Source: Epiperipatus broadwayi (taxonomy: Eukaryota; Onychophora; Udeonychophora; Euonychophora; Peripatidae). From it: a stretch of DNA of 64,000 nucleotides. The stretch lies in NCBI GenBank assembly GCA_028023455.1, contig JAQFVV010000151.1, forward strand, positions 277,001-341,000, written 5' to 3'. The notes beneath the pieces are model-generated. The model made no database searches, had not been told where the DNA came from, and saw only the letters and a list, made by a program, of their open reading frames with translations. Shown here one piece after another: positions 22,113 through 34,699 of this stretch; positions within the stretch are counted from its first letter, which is position 1, and every line of letters starts with the position of its first letter. Made by a program: the position numbers and the translations under genes.

Positions 22113-24599
22113 ATTTATGCTAATGTAAAAGTACAAAATTAATAATTTTGCTTTTAGAAGGACGGGGATGGATAGTTGTCTAATATAAAAAGGAATAAAA
22201 TATTGCGCCTGAAATTCGTTGGTAATATATATAATTTCAATGACTGAAAGAATTACATTAAGAAAGAAAAGTTCTAAGTGCTTAAGTAAATGTAGATTGC
22301 AAATCAGAGGAGGTTTTTCACTAATTTTTCTTAATAAAAGTTAATTAAAATTTATTATACTTTCTAAATTACTTTTTTCACAAAAAAAAAAATCCTCTTA
22401 ATTCAACTATTTACATTTTAAGCTTTAATAGATTTTTTTACATTATCATGTAAATGAAATCGTCAAAACAAATCTTAACACATCGTAAAAACCTTTAATT
22501 TCTTTCTATAATTTCCTTATTTTACTTATTAATTTCATCATTGTAATTAAAACTATTTTTTATTTTAACTGTTATAATCTAATCAATTATTGTAGTATTC
22601 AATTTAAAACTTTTGTACTAATAAAAGATAGCACTGACATTTTTTATTTGTTAGTGAGAGTAAATCTCATCACAATTTATAACTGTAATTTTTACACATT
22701 TCATTTCCTTTTTTTAATTTTAACAATATTTATTTAACCCGTCTTAATTAAATTTAATTCCATTTTGTGCAAAACCTCAGATCATCCTCTAACAGAAAGC
22801 TTATATTTTGCCAATAATTTTCAATCGCCAGGTAAGCTAGAGATAGCAAATATTTGCAAATCTAAGCCCATATCAACAGCTTAATATTTTTCCATTACAA
22901 TACTCTCTCCAAGATATATTCACTGTGGTTTACATAGCATTTTATCCATAACCGAAATTTTCATACACAGTTTTTTAATCATCTGTGATTAAATAATACT
23001 AATGATGAAATAGCTTCATTGCTTGATAGTGTCAGAACTGGAGTCAATCCAGAGGATTTTATCTTCTAGAGTCTGATACTCTACTGAATGCACTAAATAC
23101 TAAACATCACAGGGCAATCATCTGGATTCAAAAAATAGATCAATAAATAGTAATAAATTTTTTAAAAAAATTATTTTTTCCACATTTTAATTTGTAGATC
23201 ACAGAACATATATAGTGTGTACATGTGCAGACACTTATACATGTGTGTGATACTTGTTTTCAATATGTATATATAGTATGTACAAAAACCTATATATATA
23301 TCTGTGTTAAAAATTATAATACAGCTTGGTATTATTCACATTTTTTTTATATCCATGTTATAACTTGAAACAAAATATCACAGATGTAGGGAACTATTGC
23401 AATTTTTTATCTTTTTTTTTTAATTTAATAAAAATGTAATACCTTTTTGTTAAGCATTTCCTGCTGATCAACTTGTTTATTGAATGAATCTAATGAATAT
23501 TGCAATTGATATGTTAAAATTATCAGTTTAATAACATAGTTAAGATCCTTCATCTCATGCAAATAGTTTACAAACAATTTTCATCCTTCATTAAGACCAG
23601 AATGTATATTGATATATTAATAATCATGCATTTAAAGCATATCTCCAATTGTTTTATCAAACATATGACCCTATTGGATAGAACTTTACTTCTCTTAAGA
23701 ATGCTCATCTAACAGATTATCTAAATTATAATTTATTAGTTGAACTTTTTTTAAAAGTAATATTAAATAAACATAAACTTTCAATGAAAACTTGGATATT
23801 ATTAATTTCTATTGCTTACATATCCAGATTCCAAAATTTATGTGCACCATAATTATTAGTATGTTAATATTCAATCTCCTTCCAGAAAAAAATCCTAGTC
23901 TATAATATCTCATTCTTAGTCTACAATATCTCATCTCTACAAGCTAACTTCATTTCTATATCTTTACTTTTCAAAACTGCCCAAAACGTATGTTTTATTT
24001 ATTCTAAACATGTGAATGTCCTGCATAAATTAGACTTGGTTTTTCATAAACAATCTAAGTGCTGCTATACAACTACATTATTTTGTACAATAGTTCTAAA
24101 GGTCGGCAAACTTTCAATACTGTATGTTTTTAGTGCACTGTACAAAAATATGTGTTTAAAAATAAACAACATTGTTTAACATATATATGCACTTAAATTT
24201 TAAGAGAGAAAATCATACTTAAGACATGATTTACCAGCATCTATTTGAGATGTTCAAATTTTTTAATCTCGTTTTACTTCAACCTTCCTTTCATTTTCCT
24301 TGTAGTAAATACTATATTTTATGCTTATTTAAGCTTGTTTTTTAACTATTTTTGAAATATTCATTAATTTGTTGAGGTATCTGAGGGTTTAATACCTCAT
24401 TGTATCTTGTAAACCTCTATATATATTTTATAATGTTTCTTAAATAATATATATATATAAAACGATATTACAATTTATTAAATATTGATTTTATTGATAT
24501 TTGACTTTTATATTTTTTTATTACTTGATATCAGTAGAAATGTGAAACCATTGTAGTTTTAAAAATCATTTTCAATGATTATCTGCCAAAAGACAATTT
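22113..24599. other. AT-rich intergenic sequence
   Basis: No element recognised with confidence. Confidence 0.5.
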
Positions 24600-25400
24600 T
24601 CACTCAACTTGATCTTTTTTTTTGTTAATCTCTAACTCCATAAACATTCATTTTTTGTCTTCCTTAAGATCATCAAGCAATTGTCTTTTATCTAGCATTC
24701 TTTTATTTTTTTACGATTCACAATTTTTTTCAAAATTTTCTTTTATAGTTTCTTTGCCTTTAAATACATTCAGTTTCTCTTTTCCTAATTTTATCAACAA
24801 AAATAATTCTTTTCATTTAATCTTCTTAACATTTCACTATTGATAAACTATCTTTCCAACTTATCTTTTCCATTCTTTTCTATCTCTAAAGCTTTCAGTC
24901 TCTTTTGGTGTTATTTTCTAATTGTATACATCTCTGTTAAAATGACTTTCCAAACAAAATATTTAGAAAGCCTTTTTTCTTGAATTTAATTTTAAAACAT
25001 AAACAGATATAATTGTTTACTTTTTTTTTAAAGTTTGTTTATCGATTGCAATTCTAACTTTAATAACTTATCCAGCTTTCCAAATATGTAAAAGCAGTAA
25101 TGCATTCTATAATTTTCTGTGCGATGTTTATTCTTAATAAATTAATTTTACATTTATTTTTATGGCTAGTTCTCTTGCTATTTATCAAATGCTCTACACA
25201 TTATCTTAATTTTACGTAATATTTTATTAAATTCGTCTTTACTATGTGCAAGAAGTACAGATTATCGATAAGACTGATACAATGAGCTCTTTCAGCTCTC
25301 CAAAGCTTACTCCGTTATTATCAAATCAACATTCATTTAGCAACTCATTTAAATGTATTACTAAATTATACATTAAAGAAAAAAGCTTTATATACTTAGA
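24600..25400 (-). pseudogene. possible RTE-like LINE remnant
   Basis: The minus strand is Lys/Glu/Arg-rich across several short frames, with N-L-Y-F-L-H-like sequence near 25,260-25,280 where an RT A-D-D block would lie, followed by a Lys-rich stretch. Heavily decayed. The plus-strand ORF at 24622-24843 is its antisense. Assignment rests on composition and order only. Confidence 0.25.
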
Positions 25401-25497
25401 ATAAATCACAGTTACTATCTCATTGTCAAGTGGAAATATGTTAATTAGAGTGGTCAGAATTACGTGAATATAAAGTGAATACAAATATTTTATGTAG

Positions 25498-25640
25498 AAA
25501 GAAAGACAGATTAGAGATTAGTCAAGCATTGGTGGTCGAGAGGTCAATGACAGCTGCTTTACAAGCAGTTGTCCCGGGTTAGCGGGTTCGCTTCCTGGCT
25601 GATGCTATGACACATGAGAAAAAAAAAGAAAGACAGATTA
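25498..25640 (+). mobile_element. tRNA-derived SINE, copy 1, with TSD
   Basis: Body about 25,514-25,628. Pol III A box 'tggtcgagaggtc' and B box 'gggttcgcttcc' lie near the expected tRNA spacing, ending in an A-rich tail after 'tatgacacatgag'. The 16-bp AAAGAAAGACAGATTA occurs on both sides (25,498-25,513 and 25,625-25,640). Promoter, tail and duplication together support LINE-driven insertion. The B-box-proximal part belongs to the 'gtcccgggttagc' subtype. Confidence 0.88.
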
Positions 25641-25677
25641 ATAAATAATCAAAAGTTCCTGACTGTTTTTAAATCTA

Positions 25678-25801
<124 letters not shown>

Positions 25802-25869
25802 GATGATGATGATGATGATAATTTTTGGAAACAAAAATATACAGCAGCTCTCAAATTGATCCATCAAAA

Positions 25870-26165
25870 TATTTAGTCAGCCAAGGTTTTTGTGCCTGCT
25901 CAAGGCAATCATCATCACCATCAGGTGGCACAGGCACCCAACCCCAAAAATTCTAACCCCCCAAAAAAACAATTTTTTCCCCACCCCCTTCCCCAAAAAT
26001 AAAAAAAAAAATAACCCCAACAACCCAACCCCCCCCGTCCCCCCACATTCTCCACAAAAGCTAAAAAAAAAACCCTCTATGGGGGGGGTTCTCCCCAACC
26101 ATTTTAAAAAAAAATTTTTGTTTTTTTTTTTTTTATCCTTCTTTCCCGTAATTCTTTTGAGACAA
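25870..26165. other. homopolymer-rich, C-rich stretch; likely sequence artefact
   Basis: Between two AAT arrays the plus strand becomes a string of C, A and T homopolymers (for example runs of 7-8 C and 8 G), unlike anything else in this AT-rich window. The two ORFs here are mere translations of these runs. Best explained as low-quality base calls at an assembly join across the microsatellite. Confidence 0.6.
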
Positions 26166-26182
26166 TAAAGGCCTTTTGAAAC

Positions 26183-26197
26183 ATCATCATCATCATC

Positions 26198-26282
<85 letters not shown>
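26183..26282. repeat. (CAT)n then (AAT)n microsatellite
   Basis: Six CAT units followed by about 28 AAT units; a second array within 400 bp of the first. Confidence 0.97.
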
Positions 26283-26284
<2 letters not shown>

Positions 26285-26817
26285 TATACAATATTATAAA
26301 ATTTATAGATGTTATGACTTTTCTTATAAATATAATAACCATATGTAGAAGGTGATAAAAATTTAAAGTAAAACTAATAATTAACTGTTAACAATATATC
26401 ATCAGATTCTGGTAAAAGTAATTGTTTTAATAGTCTTTTAAAACTAATTATAGATAAGAAATACATGATTAAATCTAAGCATTTTGCCATTTCATCTGAG
26501 ATATGGTCTGTGTCTTCAAATGTGAGCTTTTGTTTGGTACATTTAGTTGCGGAGAGTAAGAGAAATATTTAACTGTTAGAAGTAACAAAAATTAGATGTT
26601 TCTATATAGATAAGGTTGATATATTGTGTAAATATCATACTTAAAAAAATAAATTTTTTACTGTATCTAGGAACTTTCTACCTAATATTATGTAAAATAT
26701 AATGCAAATCGTGAGAAAACAGAAATATAAAATATTCATTATACTTTTTTTTGCAAATAATTTCCGATTCATAGAGCTATTCATGAAATAACTAAGTCTG
26801 AAATTGTTACTACAATA
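26283..26817. other. AT-rich intergenic sequence
   Basis: No element recognised. Confidence 0.5.
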
Positions 26818-26998
26818 ATCACAAATCAGATTCCCAAAAGAATAATTTAAATAAACCTGCAAATAATTCCACTTTCTTATATCAATGCCGATCTAAAAAA
26901 ATAACCTTTTTTATCTGATGAATAGATTGGCATTTATACAAGAAAGTGGAAATTATTGCAAGTTTATTTAAATGATTCCTTGAAAATCTAATTTGTGA
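26818..26998. repeat. foldback repeat
   Basis: 26818-26886 and 26930-26998 are inverted repeats with about 85% matching by eye (shared 'atttaaataaac' and 'ccactttctt'). Non-coding, probably a small MITE. Confidence 0.7.
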
Positions 26999-27084
26999 AT
27001 TCATTATACTAATGTTTTCAGATGTAGTTGTTCCATGAATAGATTTATACGTAAAAGTTGCATATTTGATAAGCTGTAATTTAT

Positions 27085-27392
27085 TTATTCTCATAGTTTT
27101 GTAGTTAAGTAGAGATAAAAGGTTGTGGCTGGAGGGTTGCATTAAATCCTAAGTTCTAGGTGTAGTGCTCTCAGATCCAATAATCCTCACTGAGGAAAGC
27201 CACAAGCTAGAAACTAGTCTGGAGTTATTGGATGAGTAGGCACTAGACAAAGATTTTATGCACAACCTTCTTGTATCCATAGATTACTATGGCTTGCACT
27301 GAGTAGCACTACTACATGGACAGTTTTGCCTGTTTTAACAGCTTGAGAAAACATAAGAAATGGTGATCATGAGATGTTTAGTGATATAATCA
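27085..27392 (+). mobile_element. HHR-2 repeat, single partial copy
   Basis: Plus-oriented unit from 'attctcatagttttgtagtt' to 'ggtgatcatgagatgttta', collinear with 19,735-20,030. It holds one of the best-preserved HHR-2 ribozyme motifs. Confidence 0.85.
27171..27236 (+). ncRNA. HHR-2 hammerhead-like ribozyme, copy D
   Basis: CTGAGGA, stem II AAGC-CACAA-GCTA, GAAACTAGTC, then helix I. CCAATAA upstream pairs perfectly with TTATTGG downstream; inner pairs are partly disrupted. Helix III ACTAGT is palindromic and the predicted cleavage triplet is GUC. Stem II here uses A-U where the 40.9-kb copy uses G-C, a compensatory change. Confidence 0.65.
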
Positions 27393-27429
27393 TAACTAAC
27401 CATTTCTGAATTAATTTTTTAAAAATTGA

Positions 27430-27560
27430 GTGATATATTGCTCAGGAATTCATAAAAAGTTTGAATGCAGAGAATAAAGAGTTTGATCCTGATCCATTGG
27501 GCCCCAAATCAAAGACCTGTCACTACACAACTTTATCTAACCGTACAGTTCATTTTTCAA
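27430..27560 (-). repeat. SINE-like repeat with conserved 3' segment
   Basis: The reverse strand reads 'ggatcaggatcaaactc' (B-box-like), then 'actttttatgaattcctgag'. The latter tail recurs near 42,160 (minus) and 45,735 (plus), indicating a dispersed family. Confidence 0.45.
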
Positions 27561-28294
27561 TTAGATATACTATAGTGTAATTGGATCATTAAGAGCAATC
27601 CTGGAAAAGACATTCACCATAATATTTATTTTTCATGATTATGTACACACAACCTATGCTTTTAATTGCCATAATAATGCTCATGTTGTCACTCTTTATT
27701 ACTAGCTACCATAGTGTGATAATTATTAGAAAGAAGAATTATGGCAGTATAGTATATGCCAAACATTTTTTATTGGACATAAAATCTAATAAAAAGGCAT
27801 TTAACAAGTGTTCTCAAAGAGGAAATGGATAAATAACGCCATTAAAGAGTTTCCTGATACATCACTCTGGATCTATCCACTATCAACATAAATTAAATAT
27901 TACATTAATACTTGCAAGGAAAATAATGTATTGGGACTGAGCTAAACACAGGATTTGGTACTCAGTCTTTATTAAAAATTAATCTATTTGCATAGAGATC
28001 TGATTTTGTGTATGTTAAAGTTGTACTGAGTGAATACTTTGTTTTAAAGCAAAAGTAAGCAAACCAACAATAATTTCCAGTTTTGAAAAGCTTTAATCTC
28101 AATACAGTTATTTTTAATATCATTGATACATAATAAGATCTGTATTCAGAATTTACTTTCTTAACAATATCTAATTAGAAAATAAATACGAGTCTGTTAT
28201 CAGTGCATCTTTATAATTATTGACTTATTCATTGCTTAGTTGACTAGATAAGAACTAGAGGCCTCCACAGTATAATAGTGCCCTTTATTTGTGA
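27561..28294. other. AT-rich intergenic sequence
   Basis: No element recognised; ORF at 27635-27832 has no recognisable domain. Confidence 0.5.
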
Positions 28295-29070
28295 ATGATG
28301 ACTTCTTGTGCACAGATACAAGATATGGAGATGGAAATTAAATTTGGGGAAGAAAAATCAAAAGTAATGATCATTAATACTGGGGAAAGAGAAAACAGAA
28401 TTTTTTTATAGGGGATATAAAGTTAAGTGTGGTGAATAGGTTTAACTATTTAGGGATTGTCTTAAGTAATCATAGAAATTGCTTGGATGAAAGAGAGAAA
28501 AAATTGATAAATGAAGCAAAGAAATGAAAGGGACTATTAAAGAAATTAACAATGTTTTCATATAATAAATATGATGGAGCTGGAATTATATGGAAAGAAG
28601 TGGCAATAGTAGGATTAACATATGGTAATGATGCATTATGTGTTAGTAAATGGATGTTAGATTACTTTAAAAAAATACAAAGAGAAGTAGAAAGACATGC
28701 ATTAGATGCAGATGTGTGGATAACAAAGGAGGCAATTCAAGAAAAAATGGAATAATCAAGTTTTTATTTGGCAGATGCAAAAAGGAAAATGAAAATGTTT
28801 GGTAGATTGCAATTTATGGAAAATAAGAAAATAAGTAAAATTAATTGGGTTATGAATAAAGGGCAGGCAACAAGATGGTTGAGAAAGATAGTATGATATT
28901 TAGAATATTTGGATCAAGAATTTATGTTAGTATACTTATACAAAAAGTGGGGTGATTGTGCTAGAAGAATTGTTGAGTGTTATAATAGCAAGGAATGGGA
29001 TAGAAGAATAGATGCATTAATAAAGAATAGGAAGTTGAAGAAATGGAGAACTTGTATAGAGAGTAAAAAG

Positions 29071-29139
<69 letters not shown>

Positions 29140-29580
29140 CTAAGCAGAATATTAGGTATGACTTAATTTATGATAATAGCAAGGAAATTAGCTTACTATT
29201 TAAGGCTTGAACAGGATCTTTAGCAACAAGGGAATATATATGTAAATGGAAAAATGTGGGTGATTTAGTCTGAAAGTTGTGTAAGGACGGCATAGAAAAT
29301 ATTAGGCCTCTGTTAATTGAATATAAATGCCTGCAAGCAGAAAGGATACAAATAATAAAATTGTGGAAAAATAAATATAAAAGTAATTATACAGAAAGTG
29401 GGTTCCTGGTTTTTATGCTGAGTTTCGGAAAAGATAAGGGGGATTTAGATATAAAGGCCATGGAGTTGACAAAGATTATGTTGTGGAAATAGAATGGAGC
29501 AGGATGGTGGCTAACAGGTTTCTCTGGGCATAGTGGCCAAGAGATTCCTGACTCCAGAAAAGGAGAAGTCACATCGCATT
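28295..29580 (+). mobile_element. CR1-like LINE, 5'-truncated copy
   Basis: Collinear with 57,808-59,120 of the full copy: it begins just after the RT active-site motif ('acttcttgtgcacag'), has an ~60-bp internal deletion near 28,320, and continues through frames 28552-28755 (Y-D-G-A, then L-T-Y-G-N-D-A-L), 28909-29139 (V-Y-L-Y-K-K-W, W-D-R-R-I-D-A-L) and 29277-29492 (C-K-D-G-I-E-N-I-R). A (TA)n run of about 60 bp at 29,078-29,139 sits inside it. Several stops and frameshifts; inactive. Confidence 0.85.
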
Positions 29581-30272
29581 TCCAGGCATTAATTTGCTGT
29601 AATGTTATAATCTATTATTAGTTTAAAAATAAATGATTATTGAAGTAAACACTTATATTTCTTAAACTTATTGTAGAAGACTCTAGAGTACAATGAAGAA
29701 TGGCATTTGTATAAATATATGAGGAAATCATATAATATTCTTGTTTATATTTAGTTATTCTTAAGTTTTCATCATATAGTTAATTTGCTAATCTGGTAAA
29801 TGATATTGTCATCTTCATTAGTTCATTATTTCTCTTGGAACACTGTTGGATTAAGCCATTTGAATGATCAATGTTTGGTTTTAATTTATTACCTTGTTTT
29901 ATTAATCAAAGTCTGTAAAAATTATTGATTCTACAATTTATAAAAAAAAAAAATAATGATTCTACTAAAAATTATGTTACAATATATAGACAAATCACAT
30001 GACAATAGCCCAAGCTTATCTACACCATGAGTCTCCAATTTGTTATCAAGGCAACCTATAAAAGTAAAAGATGGTTTCCTCCTTTCACACTGGTCTAAGA
30101 TCTTAATATAAACAAGAAGATTGACAAGTAAACTGGACTGTAACTGATTCCTAGAAGTTTAAATAAATCCTACAGGCTAGGTAAATAATCTGTTCTGAAA
30201 GTAGACTAATAAGTAATCATTTTTAAAACTTTCACACTTTACTGCTATTCATTATTATTTACAAAATAAAAT
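29581..30272. other. AT-rich intergenic sequence
   Basis: No gene. 'caaatcacatgacaatagccc' near 29,993 resembles an arm of the foldback at 30.4 kb. Confidence 0.5.
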
Positions 30273-30397
30273 TAAGCTTGGTCAAGCGTTGTTAGCCAAG
30301 AGGTCAGCGCAGCCACCTTCAAGCAGTTGGTTGCAGACGGTTGTTGTGGGTTCGCCTCCCAGCCGATGCTATGACATATAAAAAAAAACTAAGCTTG
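30273..30397 (+). mobile_element. tRNA-derived SINE, copy 2, with TSD
   Basis: TAAGCTTG on both sides (30273-30280, 30390-30397). The body carries A box 'tagccaagaggtcagcgc' and B box 'gggttcgcctccc', then 'gatgctatgacatata' and an A tail. This is the longer 'ggttgcagacggttg' subtype, shared with the copy at 62.04 kb. Confidence 0.88.
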
Positions 30398-30535
30398 CAC
30401 AAAGCTAGATCGTTCATAAAGATAAATCACATGATAACAGCTGAAGACAGCCCAGGTTGTTGCTTTGACAACATAATAAAAATTCAAGGAGTTATCATGT
30501 GATTTATATTTATGAACTATGTAGTTTGATGCAAA
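30398..30535. repeat. foldback repeat
   Basis: About 30,395-30,440 ('gcacaaagctag...aaatcacatgataac') is matched inverted at 30,491-30,535. The SINE inserted at its left edge. Confidence 0.65.
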
Positions 30536-31690
30536 ATCAGGTTTATTATATAAATATAATTACATTTTGATTTATATGTACCAAACTTTCTTTTCTCACA
30601 ATTTTAACACCAACCACTTCAGATAAATGCATTAATAATCATTGTTAATTATTTACTAAAGTAGAGATTATTTCTAGCAAAGATATAAATTTTAAACTTC
30701 GGTTAAAGGTTAATATATCCATTTTTAATTACAGTATATACAAAACACATGGAAGAAATCAACTTTTTTTCCCCAAGTGTAGTATCTTGCTGAGATATAT
30801 TTCAAATTATATATATATATGAATACTTTTATTATGTAAATAATAATCTGCATTAGTCCTTTACGTCCATGCCATTCAGTTCCAAACTGCACAATGGATA
30901 CTGAAAAATGTTAATAATAGTAAGCTATATAATATGAATTTTTAATACTCATATATATGTGTGTGTACATGGGTATTCATACAAACACATATATAGGTAT
31001 ATGCACATATTATATAGCACATATTAGGGAAAAAATTCAAATTTTTTTATATTTACATATTCAATCACAGATAAATGAAAACTCATATGGAGATTGCAGA
31101 TATATTTGAATCCTTATCGCTAAAGTTAAAAGTTTCTGTTTATATCGATATATAAAAGCAAAAGTATGATAGATTCTTAAAAAGAAAATTTTATTTTATG
31201 AATTAAAATTATTTTTTTAAAAATAAGATATGCTATAGTACTTATACGGTCGTTCTAAATAAGTATAAAACATTTATTATTACTATAATATACCAGAGGT
31301 AAAAACAATGTTAGGACAAAAAGTTTGTCTTACATAATAATCACAATATAAAATCACATTATGCACATTATAATACCTGAAATTGTCAAATACCTAAAAC
31401 ATATACAACAGATGATATTTATTTTATCACATTACTGCCAGATTGGACATCATATTATGGAGTGTATGAAAAATAGGCACCAATAGCTTCCATTAAGCTG
31501 GCTTTGAAATAGAAACACCATTATTTAATGCCACAACTGACAATCAGACAACTGTCACAGTCCTGTAGTAGTCTTTGATGGTCTGAATTATATACACTTA
31601 ATCAATTATGTATTATGTCCGATTAGTAGATTCAATCATCAGCTTGCTCTCATTATTTTCCCAATAATTTTTGGTAATACTGTGTAATTG
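30536..31690. other. AT-rich intergenic sequence
   Basis: No element recognised. Confidence 0.5.
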
Positions 31691-31699
31691 TTTATTGGC

Positions 31700-31930
31700 G
31701 TTTATAAAGGTAAAAGAAGCATACTTTATAGCAGAGGACTCTTTCGCCATTAATCGTAAAGACGCATGTTTTGCGATATCTAAAAGATGGTCTTAGTGAC
31801 TCATTTGCATATAATTTGCATATCAGATTTATTTATATAATGATTTCAAAGAAAGGATCATAACTGGCTATAAATATGAGAAGTACATCTTCTTGAAAGC
31901 GCTTAGCCATTAAATTTAATTTTCAATTTG
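31700..31930 (+). mobile_element. PLE-A 3'-end fragment
   Basis: Reads V-K-E-A-Y-F-I-A-E-D then I-N-R-K-D-A-C-F-A-I-S-K-R-W-S and a stop at about 31,796, homologous to 9,270-9,360 of PLE-A. It is followed by the same 'tcatttgcatat' and hairpin-bearing 3' UTR. The rest of the element is missing. Confidence 0.75.
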
Positions 31931-32329
31931 TTGTTATAGCTTTATGTTGGAAGTGTGAAAGCACGTTTTATTATTATATTAAATATAGAAACAGTATTTA
32001 TTTATTTATCTTATCATGTATGTGTGCATATATTAACACATAATATAGAATTTTACTATATACAAGATAAGAGCAACATATATGTCCTAACCACAAGTGG
32101 CTTTTTATGACTGCCCTAAATATTAAAAATAATTGAAGTACTTTCTGCAACTACAAATTAAAACCATTTATCATCTATGATTAGTTATAATAAATATAAC
32201 TAATATCTGTAAATTTTCATATATTGTATATGTGTATATTTTAATAATTTTAATAAGGACATAAATAAATTATGACTATAAAATATGTAGCACTGAGAGT
32301 ATAATATTATTCAAGGAGCAAATTCCCAA
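31931..32329. other. AT-rich intergenic sequence
   Basis: No element recognised. Confidence 0.5.
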
Positions 32330-32421
32330 ATCAGATTCCCAAAAAACCAATTTTTAACAAAATTGCATTAAAATGTGAACACTGTGCAATTTTATTAAAA
32401 AATAATTTTGGGAGAATCTGT
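32330..32421. repeat. short foldback
   Basis: 'cagattcccaaaa' is matched inverted by 'ttttgggagaatctg', with 'aaaattgca'/'tgcaatttt' further in. Non-coding. Confidence 0.65.
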
Positions 32422-33470
32422 CTTGTGGATTATTGTACTAATGAATATGGACCTAATTGCTCTCCAAGTAAACTTCTGCGTATAGGTAAGTATAATTTTC
32501 AATTTACATTCAATGCCTTTTATACAATATTAATAAGTTTTGTGATAGACATATAAAAAGGGTGTATGGGTTTCTGCAAATAATGATATATTAAAAGAAG
32601 ACATTGTTAAAAAAGAATATTTCACAAAATTTTGAAATTGTGGCCCAATGCATGATGGATGAACTTCATGTAGTCTGCTGCTTGAAAAAAGCTATCCTCA
32701 CAGTCATAGTGAATCTATTTGGTGCTTTTGGTCAAGTCACTTATTTGATGCCTTTTTCTTTCTCCATCACCAGATAGTTCAAAATCAAAATAAATTACTA
32801 AATCTTGCATTTGCATTAACATAATAAATTCATAATAACTGAATGAAATGCAATAGCATGTTCTTTTTTTTTTCTCCAGTCAGTCAACTCCCTGAGCATT
32901 TACCTGATGCCTATCTTATCACAATGGTTCTACGTATATATGATCAAAAACCAGCCATCACCTAACATCATTTCTTACAGTGCAGTGTCAAACTGAATAT
33001 CTGGCACTGATATAGTATAAGATCTACTTTGAGTTCCATAATCCACACTTTAGAAAAAGAAGTAATGAAACAAAAATTAAATGTGTGTATTTATTTATCC
33101 CCCCAAAAATAAAAAATAATAACAATACAAAAGTAATATTTCAATTTGAATGCTGATAATGAGGCTATCAGATGTAATTTATTATATTGTAATAATAAAA
33201 TTAGCAAATATTTTTGTATTAGCAAATTCAAGTTAAAAAACTGTCTTTTTTTTTAAAAAAAAAAGTAAGAAATTTTTCCAGTTTACTATTGGGAAAACAA
33301 ATGAGAAACAACTCACTTCTCAAATAATACTAAAAGATTAAGGTTTCAGTGAATTTGTTTGTGGAAAAAATAATCTATACCTTTTAAAATACAACTGATG
33401 CAAGTTTCATGTTTTGGTATGTGATCTTTGAAATTAAATTTCAAACACTGATTACTATTATTTAACTTGT
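32422..33470. other. AT-rich intergenic sequence
   Basis: No element recognised. Confidence 0.5.
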
Positions 33471-33471
33471 T

Positions 33472-33631
33472 ATATTTACTAAGGCAATAAACCTAAAGCT
33501 TGTGCGGTTAAAAATGCAAAGGCAGGGACCTCTATAGGTCTTAACCACAAGCTTGTGTTTAAGACCTGTAGAGGTCCTTACCTTCGCATTTTTAACCGCA
33601 CAAGCTTTAGGTTTATTGCCTTAGTAAATAT
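33472..33631. repeat. near-perfect 160-bp hairpin
   Basis: Arms 33472-33544 and 33559-33631 (73 bp each) match inverted with about four mismatches. The 14-nt loop itself contains the palindrome ACAAGCTTGT. The arms are less AT-rich than the surroundings ('gcggttaaaaatgc', 'ggacctct'). Either a very young small MITE or a hairpin RNA precursor. No protein. No convincing TSD outside 'atatttac'/'gtaaatat', which is itself part of the palindrome. Confidence 0.9.
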
Positions 33632-34699
33632 TACTTACGTAATCAATGTGCGTTAAATAAATTTATAATTAACTTGTTATAGAAAACTTTTTTTTAATGT
33701 TTTGCAATTTATTTATTTATTTGGAACAAATACATACCTGCATTTAATTTCTTATGAATTACCTATTTTATTGCGTTGATTTAAAACAATTACTGCTGTC
33801 ATGAATGGAAGTTAAATGCAAAATTTTTACCAAAACTAGATGTACATGGCAAGAACTTTTCCAGACACATAGGAATGATTTATGTTGGAAAATTTAATGG
33901 AAAAATATGAATCAAGATTTATTCATCCTATTCCTGAGTAATATTAAAAATATCTGCCACTTATGAAATTATTATCAATTTGAGATTACATTTTAAACAA
34001 TTATTACTGTCATTTAACCCTATATGGATTATTTTCTTTGTGTGTTGCAATTTTTTGGGGGGACAAATGCATACAAATATGTAATTTTTTATGGATTAAT
34101 TATTTTTATCCTTTTACTTAACTCACTCATTATGATCAGTTGGATGTTAACGATTATTTTTTATATTGCTTTGCTTCTAAAACACTGCTTAATTCAGTAA
34201 TAAATACAGTGAAGCAAAAATATCTGATGTATCAATTTACATTACTTTAATTATGCAATGTCCTAAACGAATGTTAAGTAAACAAAAAAAAATATAAATA
34301 AACAAAAACCAAAAACGTTACAATTTATAAATTTAACAAATTTTACAATATGGCTGCAGCAATTTTTTTTTTGTCTTGGAGCATTCTAAGTGATCACCAT
34401 TATTATTGACATTTTGTTGGGTTACTTTGAAAGCACTACATTTTAATACTTGATTTGATATGATATAATATTTCACATAATAAAATATCCTCTAAGTGTA
34501 AAGCTAAAAATTTTATGAAATTTAAACTCTTTTTTTAAGCAATAGAATAAAATTTATCAATTTACTAGCGGCAAAAAATAAGAACTGTACCGGGTTCGAT
34601 CCGTAGCAATCCCACATACTCTCTTTGCTAGGTTTAGCTGGGTTTAAACCTGATTTATAATAAATTTGTAATCTTATCTTATAAATATTACGTGAATGA
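33632..34699. other. AT-rich intergenic sequence
   Basis: A pol III B-box-like 'gggttcgatcc' occurs near 34,593. No complete element identified. Confidence 0.45.

Noticed and set aside
27085-27392. TSD for the single HHR-2 copy
   Set aside because: No flanking direct repeat longer than chance in AT-rich sequence.
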